Positions 1-10,900 of a stretch of DNA of 64,000 bases are shown one piece after another. The notes beneath the pieces were generated by a model. That model saw nothing but the letters and a program-made list of their open reading frames with translations. It made no database searches and was not told where the DNA came from. Source of the stretch: Brachypterus glaber (taxonomy: Eukaryota > Arthropoda > Insecta > Coleoptera > Kateretidae); NCBI GenBank assembly GCA_958510825.1, contig OY294044.1, forward strand, positions 81,452,895-81,516,894, written 5' to 3'. Position 1 is the stretch's first letter. Each line of letters starts with the position of its first letter. The position numbers were made by a program, and so were the translations under genes.

Positions 1-86
1 CCAAGAAATAAAACTGATCATTTAATAGTAAAATAAAGAATGAAATATAAATCCTATTAATTGTTCTTAGGTTGGTTGCTTAGGCC

Positions 87-169
87 CGGTTGTACAAACC
101 TGGTTTAACTTTGAGCAGAGTTCCTTTACCATTGAAACAAATGACAGTTGAGCTAGGTTTGTAGAACCG
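87..169. repeat. short imperfect hairpin, MITE-like
   Basis: The left arm begins CGGTTGTACAAACCTGG and the right arm is the inverse of CGGTTCTACAAACCTAG, so the ends pair over about 25-30 bp with mismatches. No clear target-site duplication is visible. It is probably a small palindromic repeat unit; its class is unknown. Confidence 0.45.
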
Positions 170-427
170 AATTTCACCTGAGCTTTAAATCTAAGGTATA
201 AAGAAAGAACTTACCTTTAGTAAACAATATTTAAATTTCAAAACTCGTAAAAGTACTATAATAGTCAATAAAAACACAATATTTAGTAAAACACACAAAA
301 AACTGAAATCAAAACAATATCAAACGCAGCTCACACAATGACAGTGGCTAAAGAAAATGGCGTTACTGACAGTGCAGCCAACATAAAACCTAGGAGATTT
401 TTTTTTTCTTTATTTTGGTGATATTAC

Positions 428-660
428 TTCTATCCTTTTTGGATATAACTTTTGTCCCTGTCTATTCTAAATGGAGAAATCTCCATTAAAGTTATTTCAA
501 AATCGCCAGGTTCTGGGTCCGGTTCTTTGGTTGCTACTAGCACCGTGCTAGAAGCTACAAAAGCTGTGGAAATAGCCATACAGAATAATGTTTGTACCAA
601 TGGGTAAAAACAGCCTTTAAAAATTGCCTTTTTTGTCATGCTTAAATTTTTAAAGACTTG
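428..660 (-). repeat. dispersed repeat with a short conserved reading frame
   Basis: The minus strand carries a 69-codon frame (430-639) starting MTKKAIFKGCFYPLVQ and ending LMEISPFRIDRDKSYIQKG. A second sequence at about 58335-58395 encodes a similar peptide (LMGISPVRLDRDKSSTQKG) on the same strand. A third, weaker match to the upstream part lies near 11800-11870. The N-terminal stretch is hydrophobic, but no domain is recognised. It is more likely a piece of an unclassified transposon than a host gene. Confidence 0.4.
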
Positions 661-712
661 AGAATTTATGAAATACTGTTTTGATTAAAATAAAAATTTT
701 CGAATCGACATA

Positions 713-1282
713 CAGGGTGTTTACGTTACTAGTATTATTTTTAAGCGTAGGCATTTTAAAACAAAAAAGCCAAAAAAAAACACTTTTTAATAAAAAAAAA
801 ACGTGAAAATTACCCTTTTTGGTTTAGATAGAACTGCTGACATTCATCATTTCGTAAAGTTTAAAATTAACAGAAACGCAATATATATTAAACATAGTGC
901 TGTTTTACGTGTTGTATCACGTCACATACAGTAGATAATAAAAACACATGTTTCGCGCTGAACTAGAGTGAACTCTGAGATTTTAATATTTAACGTAAAC
1001 GATTACCGTATAGTTAGTTAGTTAGTTAGTTAGTCTTCTATATGTTAATTGCAAAATGTGTTTAAGTAAACTATAAAAACTGATTTGTGTTTTATCTCGG
1101 ATTTCAGTATCAATTGATAGTCCGCTACAAAGAAGCGACCATAAAATAATTTTCGTTAAGTTATGTTTTAACTGAAACTTTTTTAACATTAATATTTTAC
1201 CAGGGGTATATTAGCAAAAAATACTTATTTTTTATGCACTATTATCCCTTAAAACTTATACCAGAAGAACGTCAACACCCTG
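713..1282. mobile_element. 570-bp TA-flanked TIR element, Tc1/mariner-like, non-autonomous
   Basis: The left end reads TA then CAGGGTGTTTACGTTACTAG. The right end reads GAACGTCAACACCCTG then TA, so the ends are inverted copies bracketed by TA (711-712 and 1283-1284). The flanking GACA/TGTC also pairs, so the true terminus may lie a few bases further out. There is no transposase frame inside. A six-unit TAGT run sits at 1011-1034 within it. The TA target and CAGGGTG-type ends suggest mobilisation by a Tc1/mariner transposase; this is inference. Confidence 0.6.
1011..1034. repeat. TAGT microsatellite
   Basis: Six perfect TAGT units lie inside the 713-1282 element. Confidence 0.9.
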
Positions 1283-1289
1283 TATGTCA

Positions 1290-2780
1290 AAGGAACTTTT
1301 TAAAGTTTCTACCCCTTAGCCTGCGGTATAATTGTGTAGAAGTGTTAAAATAGACTAATATGAATGTAATAATAATGTTATTGAGTTTTAAATTAACTTT
1401 TTTTTCTTAAAAGATATATACTTTTATCGTATTTTTTTTTCTGAGATATTATTATTCCGCATTTTTGAAGTAAATAGTCCACAGTGTATCGCAGTAATCG
1501 AAATGGCCTAGCCATCTTATTTACAAATATTTTAACGACTTCGGAAATCTCCTGTCGACAATTTTGTTGACTTAAAAGAATCGATGATTGACACTAAGAT
1601 GTGTTAAGTGTTTAGTATATGGGGAGTCCCGATTGGGGACATCTTTTTTATTTTTTTTAGATTGGCACTCTGTGTTGTCGACCATGAAAACTTTCCTTTT
1701 GATTGATTGTTGTATTATAGATACTTATCATTTATAGGAGTAACACGGGTATTCTAAATGAAATAAATGTTTATTTAATTCAAGTAAATAAATATTTAAA
1801 TAATATTAAGAAAAATTATCATAGTTGTTTTAAAATCAGAAAGTCATATTAGGCCTAAATTATAAAATTCATATGATTTGATTAAACCGAGTTTTTTACT
1901 GTTTTATATTTTAAATTATTTTTTTTATCCTTTAAATTTAGGATGAAAGTACCCAACAATAATAATAATAATAATAATTTTTAAAGATTTAAATTAGTTT
2001 TTGCACGACCAAGACTAAAACCTAATTTTACGCTTTCATTTTCGGGACTAAACTTGCCGTTTTTCTCCCTAGGGAATAAAAATCACGGCAACCTTGATAA
2101 TATTAAAATATTATACTTACTATGTGCTTTGCTGGTTCAAAAATTAGGTTTGGTGGTGTTTTGTAATAAATTAGCGAGTCAAACCAATAAATTTGATTTT
2201 AAGAAAGAAAACCTTTAAAAATAACATTGTTATAACAATTTATACATAACTTAAAATTTATCATCTTCGTCCATTTTTTTGATGTTTGTGTCAACCATAT
2301 CAAAAAACAATTGAAATCGCGATAGCCATGAAACTGATTTTTCGCAATTTACAGGCATCTTGATTAAATTACGAAAATAAAACAACCGATTTTAGACGCG
2401 TGGTTTTTAATTTTAATTTTATCTACCTACCTAAATTATGTTTGTTCCTGCAAAAAATAGTGTATATACCTCAGGACTAAACAGTTTAGTCCCTTGGTAT
2501 ATAAATAACTATTTTATTAAAGTTAAATATAAAATTACAATTGGAACAATAACTGTTAAACGCTATTGGAATAGTTTCTTCTTCGAACGAAATAATTATT
2601 TATTAATAAGCCAGTAACAGTAACTTTTCTATGCTTTCACATATTTGTTTTCACTGCACTATGTTTTGAATTCTTTTCAACTATTTTCATACTGATCTTT
2701 GTCATCTTGACGCATTTTTTACAAAAAATGTTTATTTACAAAGATATTAATTGGCACACAGGACAAACGTCAAACGTTGA
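1290..2780. other. AT-rich stretch without recognisable gene
   Basis: No long frame, RNA gene or clear repeat boundary was seen. A short AAT microsatellite occurs near 1960-1978. The rest is AT-rich unique-looking or decayed repeat DNA. Confidence 0.5.
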
Positions 2781-2784
2781 ATTT

Positions 2785-3842
2785 AATAATAATAATATCT
2801 TTATTGCCCAACAGAAAAACCAATTACAGGACAATATTATTTGAAAATTTACAAAATTAAAGTTTACAAAATAAAGGTTTAAAGTTAATTAACAATGTAA
2901 TAAAATATCTGATATTATAACAATATAACAAATACAGATACGATATATCACTGAAATGGTAGAAATTAAAATCAACATTTTGGCCAATACTCTAGAACTA
3001 TACAATTAATTATTCTACTCACTGAATCAAAGTGGATATCGCAACTCTTACAATATCTATTATAACAAAACATCATATTGGAAATTGGTTCAGTGCGTAG
3101 AGTATTCGTTCTGGCAACTTGATTATAAAAAGTGGTAGAAGTTCTTGTACAATTAGCTGGAACGCAAAAATTTAGCTTTGATAAAATAAATGGTGAGTCC
3201 ATTCTACACGGAAAAAAAAAATTATAGCTAGGAACGCTATAACACACATACCAAGCAAATTATAATCGCTTATTATATAAATACAAGGCTTTCTCTTACA
3301 ATTATGGCAGTCAGTGTAAAAATTTATATGAAATACTTTAATTGTTTAGTGAATAATAAAATATAACAAATAGTATGGCATTTATAGCTTAAATAGATTT
3401 AATTATTGTCCGTGCTAATAATTTTTATAATATAATAAATTTTCTGTAAATTTATAATATTGCCTGTAATAAATATAATCGTGTCTGTAATATATATAAT
3501 CGTTTCCAATTTATTTTTAACATTATTAGTTATTGTGTCCCTTATAATCTATAGCTTAAATCACTATAATTTGCCACTGTTACCAAATATCTTATAATGT
3601 ATAGCGCAGAGCCCACTATTTCTTTCCGTGTACCATTCAATACGTAACATAGCATTTTAATACCAGTTATTGTTCTGCGAAGTTCTAGGGATTGATACTC
3701 AAATTGAGACAGTAGGACGTCATAATCATAACCTCTGGCTGGATATATACCAAATACTTTAAAATATAAACACTTAAGAAACTTTTTTTGCACTTTCTCT
3801 ACCTGTTGTCTGTGAACTTCATAAAACGGATTCCAAATGGTA
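2785..3842 (-). mobile_element. 5'-truncated LINE, C-terminal part of reverse transcriptase ORF2
   Basis: Two minus-strand blocks belong to one non-LTR retrotransposon ORF. The upstream block (about 3842-3631) contains QKKFLKCLYFKVFGIYPA, LELRRTITGIKMLCYVLNG. The downstream block (3206-2972) contains RMDSPFILSKLNFCVPA, RTSTTFYNQVARTN, CDIHFDSVSRI. These match the post-RT tail commonly seen in Jockey/CR1-type insect LINEs: an LNG...D-P-LL motif, then FYN and R-N. The frame is split by the MITE at 3207-3630, and with that MITE set aside the two blocks join in phase. The 5' side is cut by the assembly gap, so the polymerase core is not visible. The 3' end lies at an AAT-rich stretch near 2785. 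It is an inactive fragment. Confidence 0.75.
3207..3630. mobile_element. 424-bp MITE with CACGGAAA ends and TA target duplication
   Basis: The left end is TA|CACGGAAAAAAAAAATTATAG. The right end is the inverse of TA|CACGGAAAGAAATAGTGG. TA dinucleotides flank both sides (3205-3206 and 3631-3632). The first eight bases of the TIR match perfectly and the next eight partly. It interrupts the LINE coding frame between the codons for LNG and RMDS, and the frame resumes in phase across the single remaining TA, which is strong support for these exact boundaries. There is no coding capacity. The TA target suggests Tc1/mariner mobilisation. Confidence 0.82.
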
Positions 3843-4042
3843 NNNNNNNNNNNNNNNNNNNNNNNNNNNNNNNNNNNNNNNNNNNNNNNNNNNNNNNNNN
3901 NNNNNNNNNNNNNNNNNNNNNNNNNNNNNNNNNNNNNNNNNNNNNNNNNNNNNNNNNNNNNNNNNNNNNNNNNNNNNNNNNNNNNNNNNNNNNNNNNNNN
4001 NNNNNNNNNNNNNNNNNNNNNNNNNNNNNNNNNNNNNNNNNN
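3843..4042. other. assembly gap (200 N)
   Basis: Exactly 200 unresolved bases. The round length suggests a scaffolding placeholder. It sits between the LINE fragment and a short tandem repeat, both of which may continue into it. Confidence 0.98.
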
Positions 4043-4170
4043 GCTTTAATATTTTTTCGCGTTAAATTTTTATCGCTGTTAATCCTTTACGCGGAAAAAA
4101 ACATACCGCGGTAATTTTTTCGACGAAATATTTTCGCGATAATTGTTTTCGCGGTAATTTTTTCGAAGAA
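4043..4170. repeat. degenerate TTTTCGCGGTAA tandem repeat at gap edge
   Basis: Variants of TTTTTCGCGGTAATTTTTTCG recur several times (about 4054, 4108, 4130, 4146), mixing CG-rich cores with T-runs. The array directly abuts the N gap, so it is probably longer than seen and may have caused the assembly break. Confidence 0.6.
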
Positions 4171-5532
4171 GGCTCCCGTTCCCCCACTGCCTTGGTGTCA
4201 AGTTAACTTGGACATATTTCTTAAGGAAACTCCCTACTGTTTCAAAGCGTAAACTGCTTTTCACCGACGCGACGCGTCGCGAAGTTTTTAACAAAGAAAT
4301 CTAGAAGTTGCTGTATATAAAGTAGATAATTAAAAGCAAATTTTATGCACATTATACGATATCCAATGGATGGAGGCTCTGCCGGGCTCCCTTAGACCAC
4401 GGGCTCAACTACTTTTTATGGTATGCTAAGACTTTCCGATTTCACACCACTATATGACACGTATGCACTGAAAAATCTAAAAATAGTACAACCAAACGTT
4501 GTTGTAACAAGTTTGAGGTATATAATACCATTTTTACGATTATTGTAAAACATTATAACGTTATATTAAATATATTAAAATTGTAGATTTATATTATTTA
4601 ATAATACAACAACGTTGTTGTTGTTTTTTGAGGAAGGATGATTAATAAAGATGGCGACAATCAGCAAATTCTAATAAATGTTTTACCAAACTATTGAAAG
4701 CAGCCTGTTTGGGTTAAAATTTTTATGTACATAAGTATACCCAACGATAAGCATGTACATGTAAAAATGAATTTAAAATATATTACACCAAATTTTGAAG
4801 CGAGAATCGTGACGTAGTAAGGAGCGGCAATCCGACCCTGCAGATTTGCAAACCCCGACCAGCTCGCTCTCTGCGCGATAAAGAAAACCCTCATCGCTTA
4901 ACAGTTCGTAGTTGCAAATCAAACAACTGCACTCATTTGTAAATACCGAACATGTTTACTTTTTTGTTGTTGTATTCTATGCAATATATAGTGGTTGGCG
5001 CATATACAATTATTTATTGTTGTATACTATAACCTAATTACGTTATTAATTACGCTACTGTTCTATCAGTGTGGTTACATGTTGGAAATTTTCTATATAT
5101 TCCCATAATTTAAAGGAAATTGAATGTGTGCAATCACTAGAAAATCCGAAAATTAGCCAATAAGATTACTCGTTTGGACTTCCCATATGAAACCACTGAC
5201 AAATTTCTTACAGATTCCTTTACCTTAGTTCTGAAATAATGTGCAGTGACTAATACCTAAATCGTATGCTGCTCTCGTATAAGAGATTCCCCTTAGACGA
5301 AGTTACGCGAATCGCACCTGAATTGATATAATTCATGACCATGCAGATTGTTGCAAAAAAGGAGAATAAAAATTAATTCTGGGTGAGGGAGTAATGTAGT
5401 GCCAAATTACGCTTCTCAGTCTAAATTAAGACATTTTTGCAAAAAAAAATTGTTATAATCTTACCCTTTTACCACACTTGCGCACGTTATTTTGGAACTA
5501 GCGTATAGTCTAAATTATCTAAAAATTTCCGT

Positions 5533-5560
5533 GTGGATCCGGACCCGGATCCGAATCCAC
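5533..5560. repeat. imperfect GGATCCGG palindromic cluster
   Basis: GTGGATCCGGACCC followed by GGATCCGAATCCAC forms a GC-rich, nearly self-complementary block in otherwise AT-rich DNA. Its function is unknown. Confidence 0.5.
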
Positions 5561-7094
5561 AATTTTTACAACTTGAAGGAAATTTCATGTGTGTAATCCC
5601 TAGGAAATGCGACGAAAATCTTATATGGATCCGCGTAGAAATTTCCTATATGGAATCCATAGGAAATTTTTAACAGGGTGTATTTGGCTTATTATTTTTA
5701 TTATTTTACAAAACACAATAGTACTAAATAATAAAACCTGGTCTGTAATTAGAAATAATAAAAATATGTAATAATAAAAATATGTAATAATACTTCGTGA
5801 TACATTTCATTATGTCGGTTCGAAATGAGCATGGTTGTCAAACAAGAAGTGGATAATTGATAATTATTTGAATTTAAGTGTTAAACTACATTTTTTCTTC
5901 GTTTTTCAGTTAAACGTGTACGTATTAATGATAGCAATAAAACGTCAGTTATAATCTGGTCATTTCATAAATTGCTTGTAATTCTTGGAAGATAAAAGCT
6001 GCATTATAAGATCGAAGACGAGAATCAAAGACAAGAATATTAAATAAAGTAACTTTTTTTCAGCAGATCTATTTTTTTATTAAAGAAACTGGACGAAAAA
6101 AAAAGGTAAAGTCTAGAAAATATAGGAAACAATGTTGACTTTTTATGGCAATATGAAATTTTCCAAATTTCCAATTCCAATTCCAATGGCATTTTTCATA
6201 GGATAGTTTGCCAGCTCAATCTAATATAATTTTCCAAATTTGAAATTTCTAATTTTTAAAATAAAGAATAAAAGGTGGGTGTACTATAGTCTTGTTACAC
6301 CCGGTACTAATGGAACTTGAAACAAATTATTGATTTTTTTTTAAATACTTAAATAAGTTTATATCAATTATTTTAATATTTGCAACAAGTATTACAAATA
6401 CTTAATATTAAATTTTATTTTATGTGTTGCACAAACGTAAAAATGTGGATTAAATTCTTTTGCTCAAACCATCAGATCAGTGGCTCAAACAAACAGTAGT
6501 GGAATTCATTAAAAACAATAAAGAGGTGTTAAAATTAAATTAATCAAAATTAAACTGTGCTTGTTGGCAACAATTCTTGATAGAATCAGTGTTTTTATTA
6601 AGTTTCTTCGCATTTCACTGGAGAATAGTATCCATAACAACTAAACTTTTTCTTGTAGTAAGTTAAAAAAATATTCATACTTTATGAAATTCATGGAATG
6701 TTTCCCTTCTTTGTCTCAGTCACATATTTAATGTGTTACTGGGACTTTAGTTTGTGATATGTTTACCTTTTTTATGTCAACAGATGCCAATTTAGTCCAA
6801 ACAGTGGAATCTTACCCTTCTTAATTTCACCAATTCAATTACATGTACATTGTACATTGTAGATTGTACATTACACAATGTATAATACATGTATAATATA
6901 CATTGTATATGTTTATCCTTAGGTACACTTATGCACAAGGAAATTTTATCCCAAAATGCTTACTTTCATAATTTTGGTAAAACATTTATTAGAATCAGCT
7001 GATTTTCGCCATCTTTATCCTTCATAAAATACCGGCACTATAGTACAACAATGTTGTTGTAAAATTAAATACAAAGTTGTATATAGTATATCAT

Positions 7095-7380
7095 GGGAGG
7101 ATTGGTGGTCTACCGCGTCTGTACATGACAAGTCTACTAGCCAACTAGCGTGAGTTCGATTCTCACTGGCGCTAATTTGCCCTTTTCAGTTAATTAGTAA
7201 TTAAAACTTGGCGAAGGCGTAAGTGGAGCGGACACTCCCTATAAAAACTAGTTCGAAAGTCAGTATAAGCCGGTAGTTCCCTCTACTACTAGCCGACACA
7301 AGTCCTGGACTTAGGAGATGAATTAAGTAGAATAGTACGAGGTTAAACAATAATGTAATGTAATGTAATGTTATGTAATA
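7095..7380 (+). mobile_element. tRNA-derived SINE, copy 1
   Basis: The head starts GGGAGGATTGGTGG and carries a canonical pol III B-box (GAGTTCGATTCTC at about 7151-7163). The body contains TTGGCGAAGGCGTAAGTG and CAAGTCCTGGACTTAG and ends GTAGAATAGTACGAGGTTAA. It finishes in a short repeated TAATG tail (about 7352-7375). Three relatives lie on the minus strand at 10228, 34505 and 44351. It is inserted in the right arm of the 4487-7505 fold-back. A SINE encodes no protein and relies on a LINE partner for movement. Confidence 0.82.
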
Positions 7381-7505
7381 TATATATGTATGATTGTATT
7401 TGATATAACTTTATAATGTTTTAGAATAATCGTAAAAATTGTATTCTATACCTAAAACTTGACACAACAACGTTTTGTATATGTAATATTTTTAGATTGT
7501 GTCCA

Positions 7506-9400
7506 TTCGACAGGACAAGAAAGAATAATCCTATCGGCTTTAAAGAATGTTATGAGGTGCTAAATAAGTATTAAAAAAAATCGAAAATAATGGAAGAATT
7601 TTTTTTATTTTTTAAAGAAAAATTACTTTTATAAAAAAAGACCAATCGTACTTAATTTGAAAAAAAATCCCTCTAAAAAGAAAAGTTATAGGGGGCGCCA
7701 CTTAAAAATTAGAAATATCCCAATACAATTTAACTAGGTTTAAGCTACTTGCAATGGCGTGGAGTATATTATTGAATGCGAATATATATTTTCACAGCTT
7801 GGTATTTAGGTACTAAAGAAACGAAAAATATACTTAATATTTTAAAGCAACAACAATATTCTGCAGCTTGTTTTAATCTACATCAAAATAAATTCAGAAA
7901 AACAGGTGTTAAAAGGCTTGGCGAGATTTCCCAAACTGTTGCATTAGGAGTGTCCCCATTATGACATATGATAATTATGATAAACTAACTAGAATGTAAG
8001 AAATTACTCGTTGACAGTGGTAAATATACTATCAATATTCGACACCGGGAAAACAATATACTTAAGTAATTTTTATCCATCCGTATCTATGGTCGTTCAT
8101 CTGCAAAATAAACCATAGACCGATTCGCAAAATTTTCTGCACATGCAATTTAGACTATGTGAAAACCTCGTAAGTCGCATGTGCAGAATAAACCATTTTC
8201 TTTATATTTTCCTTGAATAAACGAAACAAAATCACTTTAGCTGAGTTTATCATTAAAATCATTTAATTTTTACGAGATTTTCGCACAGACCAGCAGTCGA
8301 TATGTAAGATACTATAAACCATAATTTTCTGTAAAATACATAAAGTACATAGTCTGTTGTTGATTATAGGTGTAAATCAATGTAAATCTATGTAATTTTA
8401 AATAATTTTACATTAATGTTGTAATTTTATGCAATTTAATATTCATATTGACAATTCTCTACTCACTTGAAGTAATGTACGCATGTATACCAACTTCAAA
8501 ACAACAAATATGAATTGTTCCCCTGGGAAGTCTCCTGTCCTATTCATATTATGATAGGTCCAGAGACAGATCAAAAATTAATGTTTTTAGGGGACCCTCA
8601 GGGTTTTTTCTCTTATTATATTATTCACAGTGCCTGCGCTAGAATAATATTAATATATTATACATAGTTTCAAATTTCCCAAAATCGCCAAAAAACGTCC
8701 TAGACAAAAAATTCATGGATTCATGTGTTTCATGAAAAAATAAGAAACTTTGAAAATGTCCGTCCGTCAGTTTGAGACACAATTTAAAAGGAAATTTGTA
8801 GTATTCTTTTACTGTGCCTGACAAAAATGAGATTCTCATTCTCATTTTCAGTAGATAAGCTTTGCAGTGTATGCAAAATAATCTGGGATACACATAGGTA
8901 TCACATAAATCTTACATGTTGTTTGACACTGAATTGTATGACAGAATGGGTGCAGTTTTATGATAATTTCTCGGTGCTAAATGAGCTTTATCGAATGCTA
9001 TTAACTTGATTAAGTTGTTAACTAGTTTGCGAGTTTGCTAAATTGCAAATATGTGCATTGTTATACAATCGGTGCCGAGTTAAATGCTTATTGGAAATCA
9101 CGAAACCCGTTAGTTTTATATTGAAAAATTATGGATGTTTTTAACAAAAACAAAAAAAAAGGTTTTTAGTTTTGAGAGACTTTAACCCTAGGATGCATAA
9201 CCCGAGCCTCCCAGGCCCGGCAGGTTAAATAATAAGCTGTATCTTACAGAAAAATAAATTTATTAAAAAATCCTTTTAGGAATGCCTCAATTTAAGTGCT
9301 TGGAATAAGATTTTAGTATAATTCTTATATTAAATTCGTTTTTAGTGAGAATAAACACTCCAGATATCAACTCTTATGGGTTACTTAAAAAATATATATA
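7506..9400. other. stretch without recognisable gene
   Basis: Short frames only (for example 7776-7964 plus), none with a recognisable domain. A dispersed repeat occupies about 8611-8790 (start GCCTGCGCTAGAATAATA); a related copy lies at about 53965-54170 (GCCTGCGCTAAAATAGTG). The remainder is AT-rich. Confidence 0.5.
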
Positions 9401-9409
9401 AAAGGGGTG

Positions 9410-9640
9410 GTCCAATCATTTTCAGCGAGTCTCAAAGCCCACAAATACCAATTTTTATAAATATTAAACGAAAATATACGATTTCTCTAACTTTTCCCTT
9501 ATAAAATCTTTAGAGTAAATTATCTCGAAAACTGAACCGACGAATTTTTTTTCTTGATGGATTTGGATTCAGCATAAAAAATATGTAAGCAAATGTTGAA
9601 ATTAAGTTGCGCATAAAATCCTTGTAAACTAGTGTACTTA
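9410..9640 (+). repeat. dispersed repeat shared with 30935-31160
   Basis: The block with ACAAATACCAATTTTTATAA, ATTAAACGAAAATATACGAT and CTTGATGGATTTGGATTC matches, in the same orientation, the block at 30935-31160 (ACAGATACCAATTTTTACTA, ATTAAACGAAAATATATGAT, CTTGACGAATTTGGATTC). The family is unknown. Confidence 0.6.
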
Positions 9641-9685
9641 AGGCATGATAGATTTAGTCCTTGGAGAAGATTTTTTTTTGTAGAA

Positions 9686-9831
9686 GGGTAATTGTCGTTA
9701 CAGTTTATATTAAAGATTGTTTGTTATTTATTATTTTTAGAGTATTTGTGAAAAAATGATAAAATAATAAAATATTTAAAAGAAAGTGTAATTTTTATGC
9801 GGCTTTAACGAAAGTTACCTCGGAATTACCC
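9686..9831. mobile_element. small TIR element, GGGTAATT ends, copy 1
   Basis: The left end is GGGTAATTGTCGTTACAG. The right end is the inverse of GGGTAATTCCGAGGTAACTT, and both ends carry a GTTA/GTTAAAG core. The interior AGATTGTTTGTTATTTATTA recurs at 51372, where a related copy lies (51308-51486). There is no coding capacity and no firm target duplication. Confidence 0.6.
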
Positions 9832-10069
9832 AGACCAGTATTATGGAACATAAGTAAAAATGAATATTAATTATTAACTATGGATCATAAGTAAAAACGA
9901 TATATCTGAATATTCAAAGGAGCCGTACTTAAATAAATAATGCAAGTGGGGGTAGTGCTTAGCGTTACGATGCATTACGGAGGGAGGGGAAGTAGCTTTA
10001 TGTAACGTTCATTAATATTTGCAAAAAAAAAAGTTGAGTTTTTTCCCAGAAGTTTTTTTAGGGTGGACG

Positions 10070-10112
10070 TTTCAGCGTTACGAAGCGTTACGAAGCGTTA
10101 CGAAGCGTTACA
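10070..10112. repeat. 10-bp tandem repeat GCGTTACGAA x4
   Basis: Four near-identical GCGTTACGAA units in tandem. A related GCGTTACGATGCATTACG occurs upstream at about 9961. Confidence 0.85.
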
Positions 10113-10227
10113 CGGAGGTTCAAAATTGCAAAAACGTATAAGTGCTCAAAATTTTTGTCTGGTCATGAACTGGTGCAAAAAGCAAGATTTATTGGTCTAG
10201 AAGCTAAACATCCCCTTAAACAAGGGG

Positions 10228-10476
10228 TTAACTAGGGGTTTTGTTTTGTTTGTTTGTTTGTTTGTTTAACCTCGTACTATTCTACTTAATTAAGCATCCC
10301 CTAAGTCCAGGACTTGTGTGGGCTAGTAGTAGAGGGAACCACCGGCTTATACTTTTGAACCAGTTTCTAGGAAGTGTTTCACTTACGCCTTCGCCAAATT
10401 TCAATTATTTATTAACTGAAAAAGGTAAATCGGCGCCAGTGAGAATCGAACTCACGATAGTAGACTTGCTATGCAT
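10228..10476 (-). mobile_element. tRNA-derived SINE, copy 2 (head truncated)
   Basis: The minus-strand body matches the copy at 7095 (TACTTCTAGG-type region, GGCGAAGGCGTAAGTG, CAAGTCCTGGACTTAGGGG). The B-box GAGTTCGATTCTC is kept. The first 35 or so bases of the tRNA-like head are missing, and the 5' end abuts the ATT-rich tail of a LINE fragment. The 3' tail is a run of CAAA units (10239-10267 on the plus strand as TTTG), unlike the TAATG tail of copy 1. Confidence 0.8.
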
Positions 10477-10900
10477 AATAATAATAATAATAATAATAAT
10501 TTATTCACCAATAAAGATACTTACAGTATATATGGTATGTCAAAATACGAAATATAAAAAATTACAAAATATGTAATAAAAGGTACACAATATATACTTA
10601 ATAAATTTGAAATAAAAATATAATTATAAATAAAATGAAAATAAAAATGTTAACACGCATTCAAATAAACACACAATCTTAAAATTAACAATAAAATAAG
10701 TTCAGTTACTAGGGGGTGATAAATAATCCTGAATTTTATAAACAACTTTATCAATCAGATAGTTTTTTACAGAATTTTTAAATGAGTTGTAACTATTTAT
10801 ATTTCTGATGTTTTTTGGCAGTTTGTTATAAAAAGTTATACAAGAGTATCTCGGAGATTTCTCGTACGCGCTAGCTATGCCTCCCATGGGTACTTGAATT
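10477..10900 (-). pseudogene. LINE 3' fragment, last ~60 codons of reverse transcriptase ORF
   Basis: The minus-strand frame 10887-10702 encodes a tail with SPRYSCITFYNKLPKNIRN and SFKNSVKNYLIDK, the FYNKLP...I.SFK...KNYL signature found at the extreme C-terminus of many Jockey/CR1-type LINE ORF2 proteins. It is followed by an AT-rich 3' region and an ATT microsatellite tail (about 10478-10500). The catalytic parts are absent. It lies inside the insertion in the left arm of the 10131-11303 fold-back and joins directly to the 5' end of a truncated SINE, all on one strand, as if the two were copied or inserted together. Confidence 0.7.

Larger units (their letters stand above)
4487..7505. repeat. 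fold-back pair, arms 4487-4790 and 6835-7505
   Basis: The left arm (AACGTTGTTGTAACAAGTTT..., TTTTTACGATTATTGTAAAA, AAAGATGGCGACAATCAGC) reappears inverted on the right (AAAGATGGCGAAAATCAGC and TTTTTACGATTATTCTAAAA on the minus strand). Identity appears high but not perfect. The right arm is lengthened by a SINE at 7095-7380, absent from the left arm, so the SINE arrived later. The interior, about 2 kb, holds no recognisable gene. This may be one long fold-back transposon or two opposed copies of a shorter repeat. Confidence 0.6.

Noticed and set aside
1011..1034. Telomere-like repeat
   Set aside because: The unit is TAGT and not the insect TTAGG, it is short, and it lies inside a small transposon.
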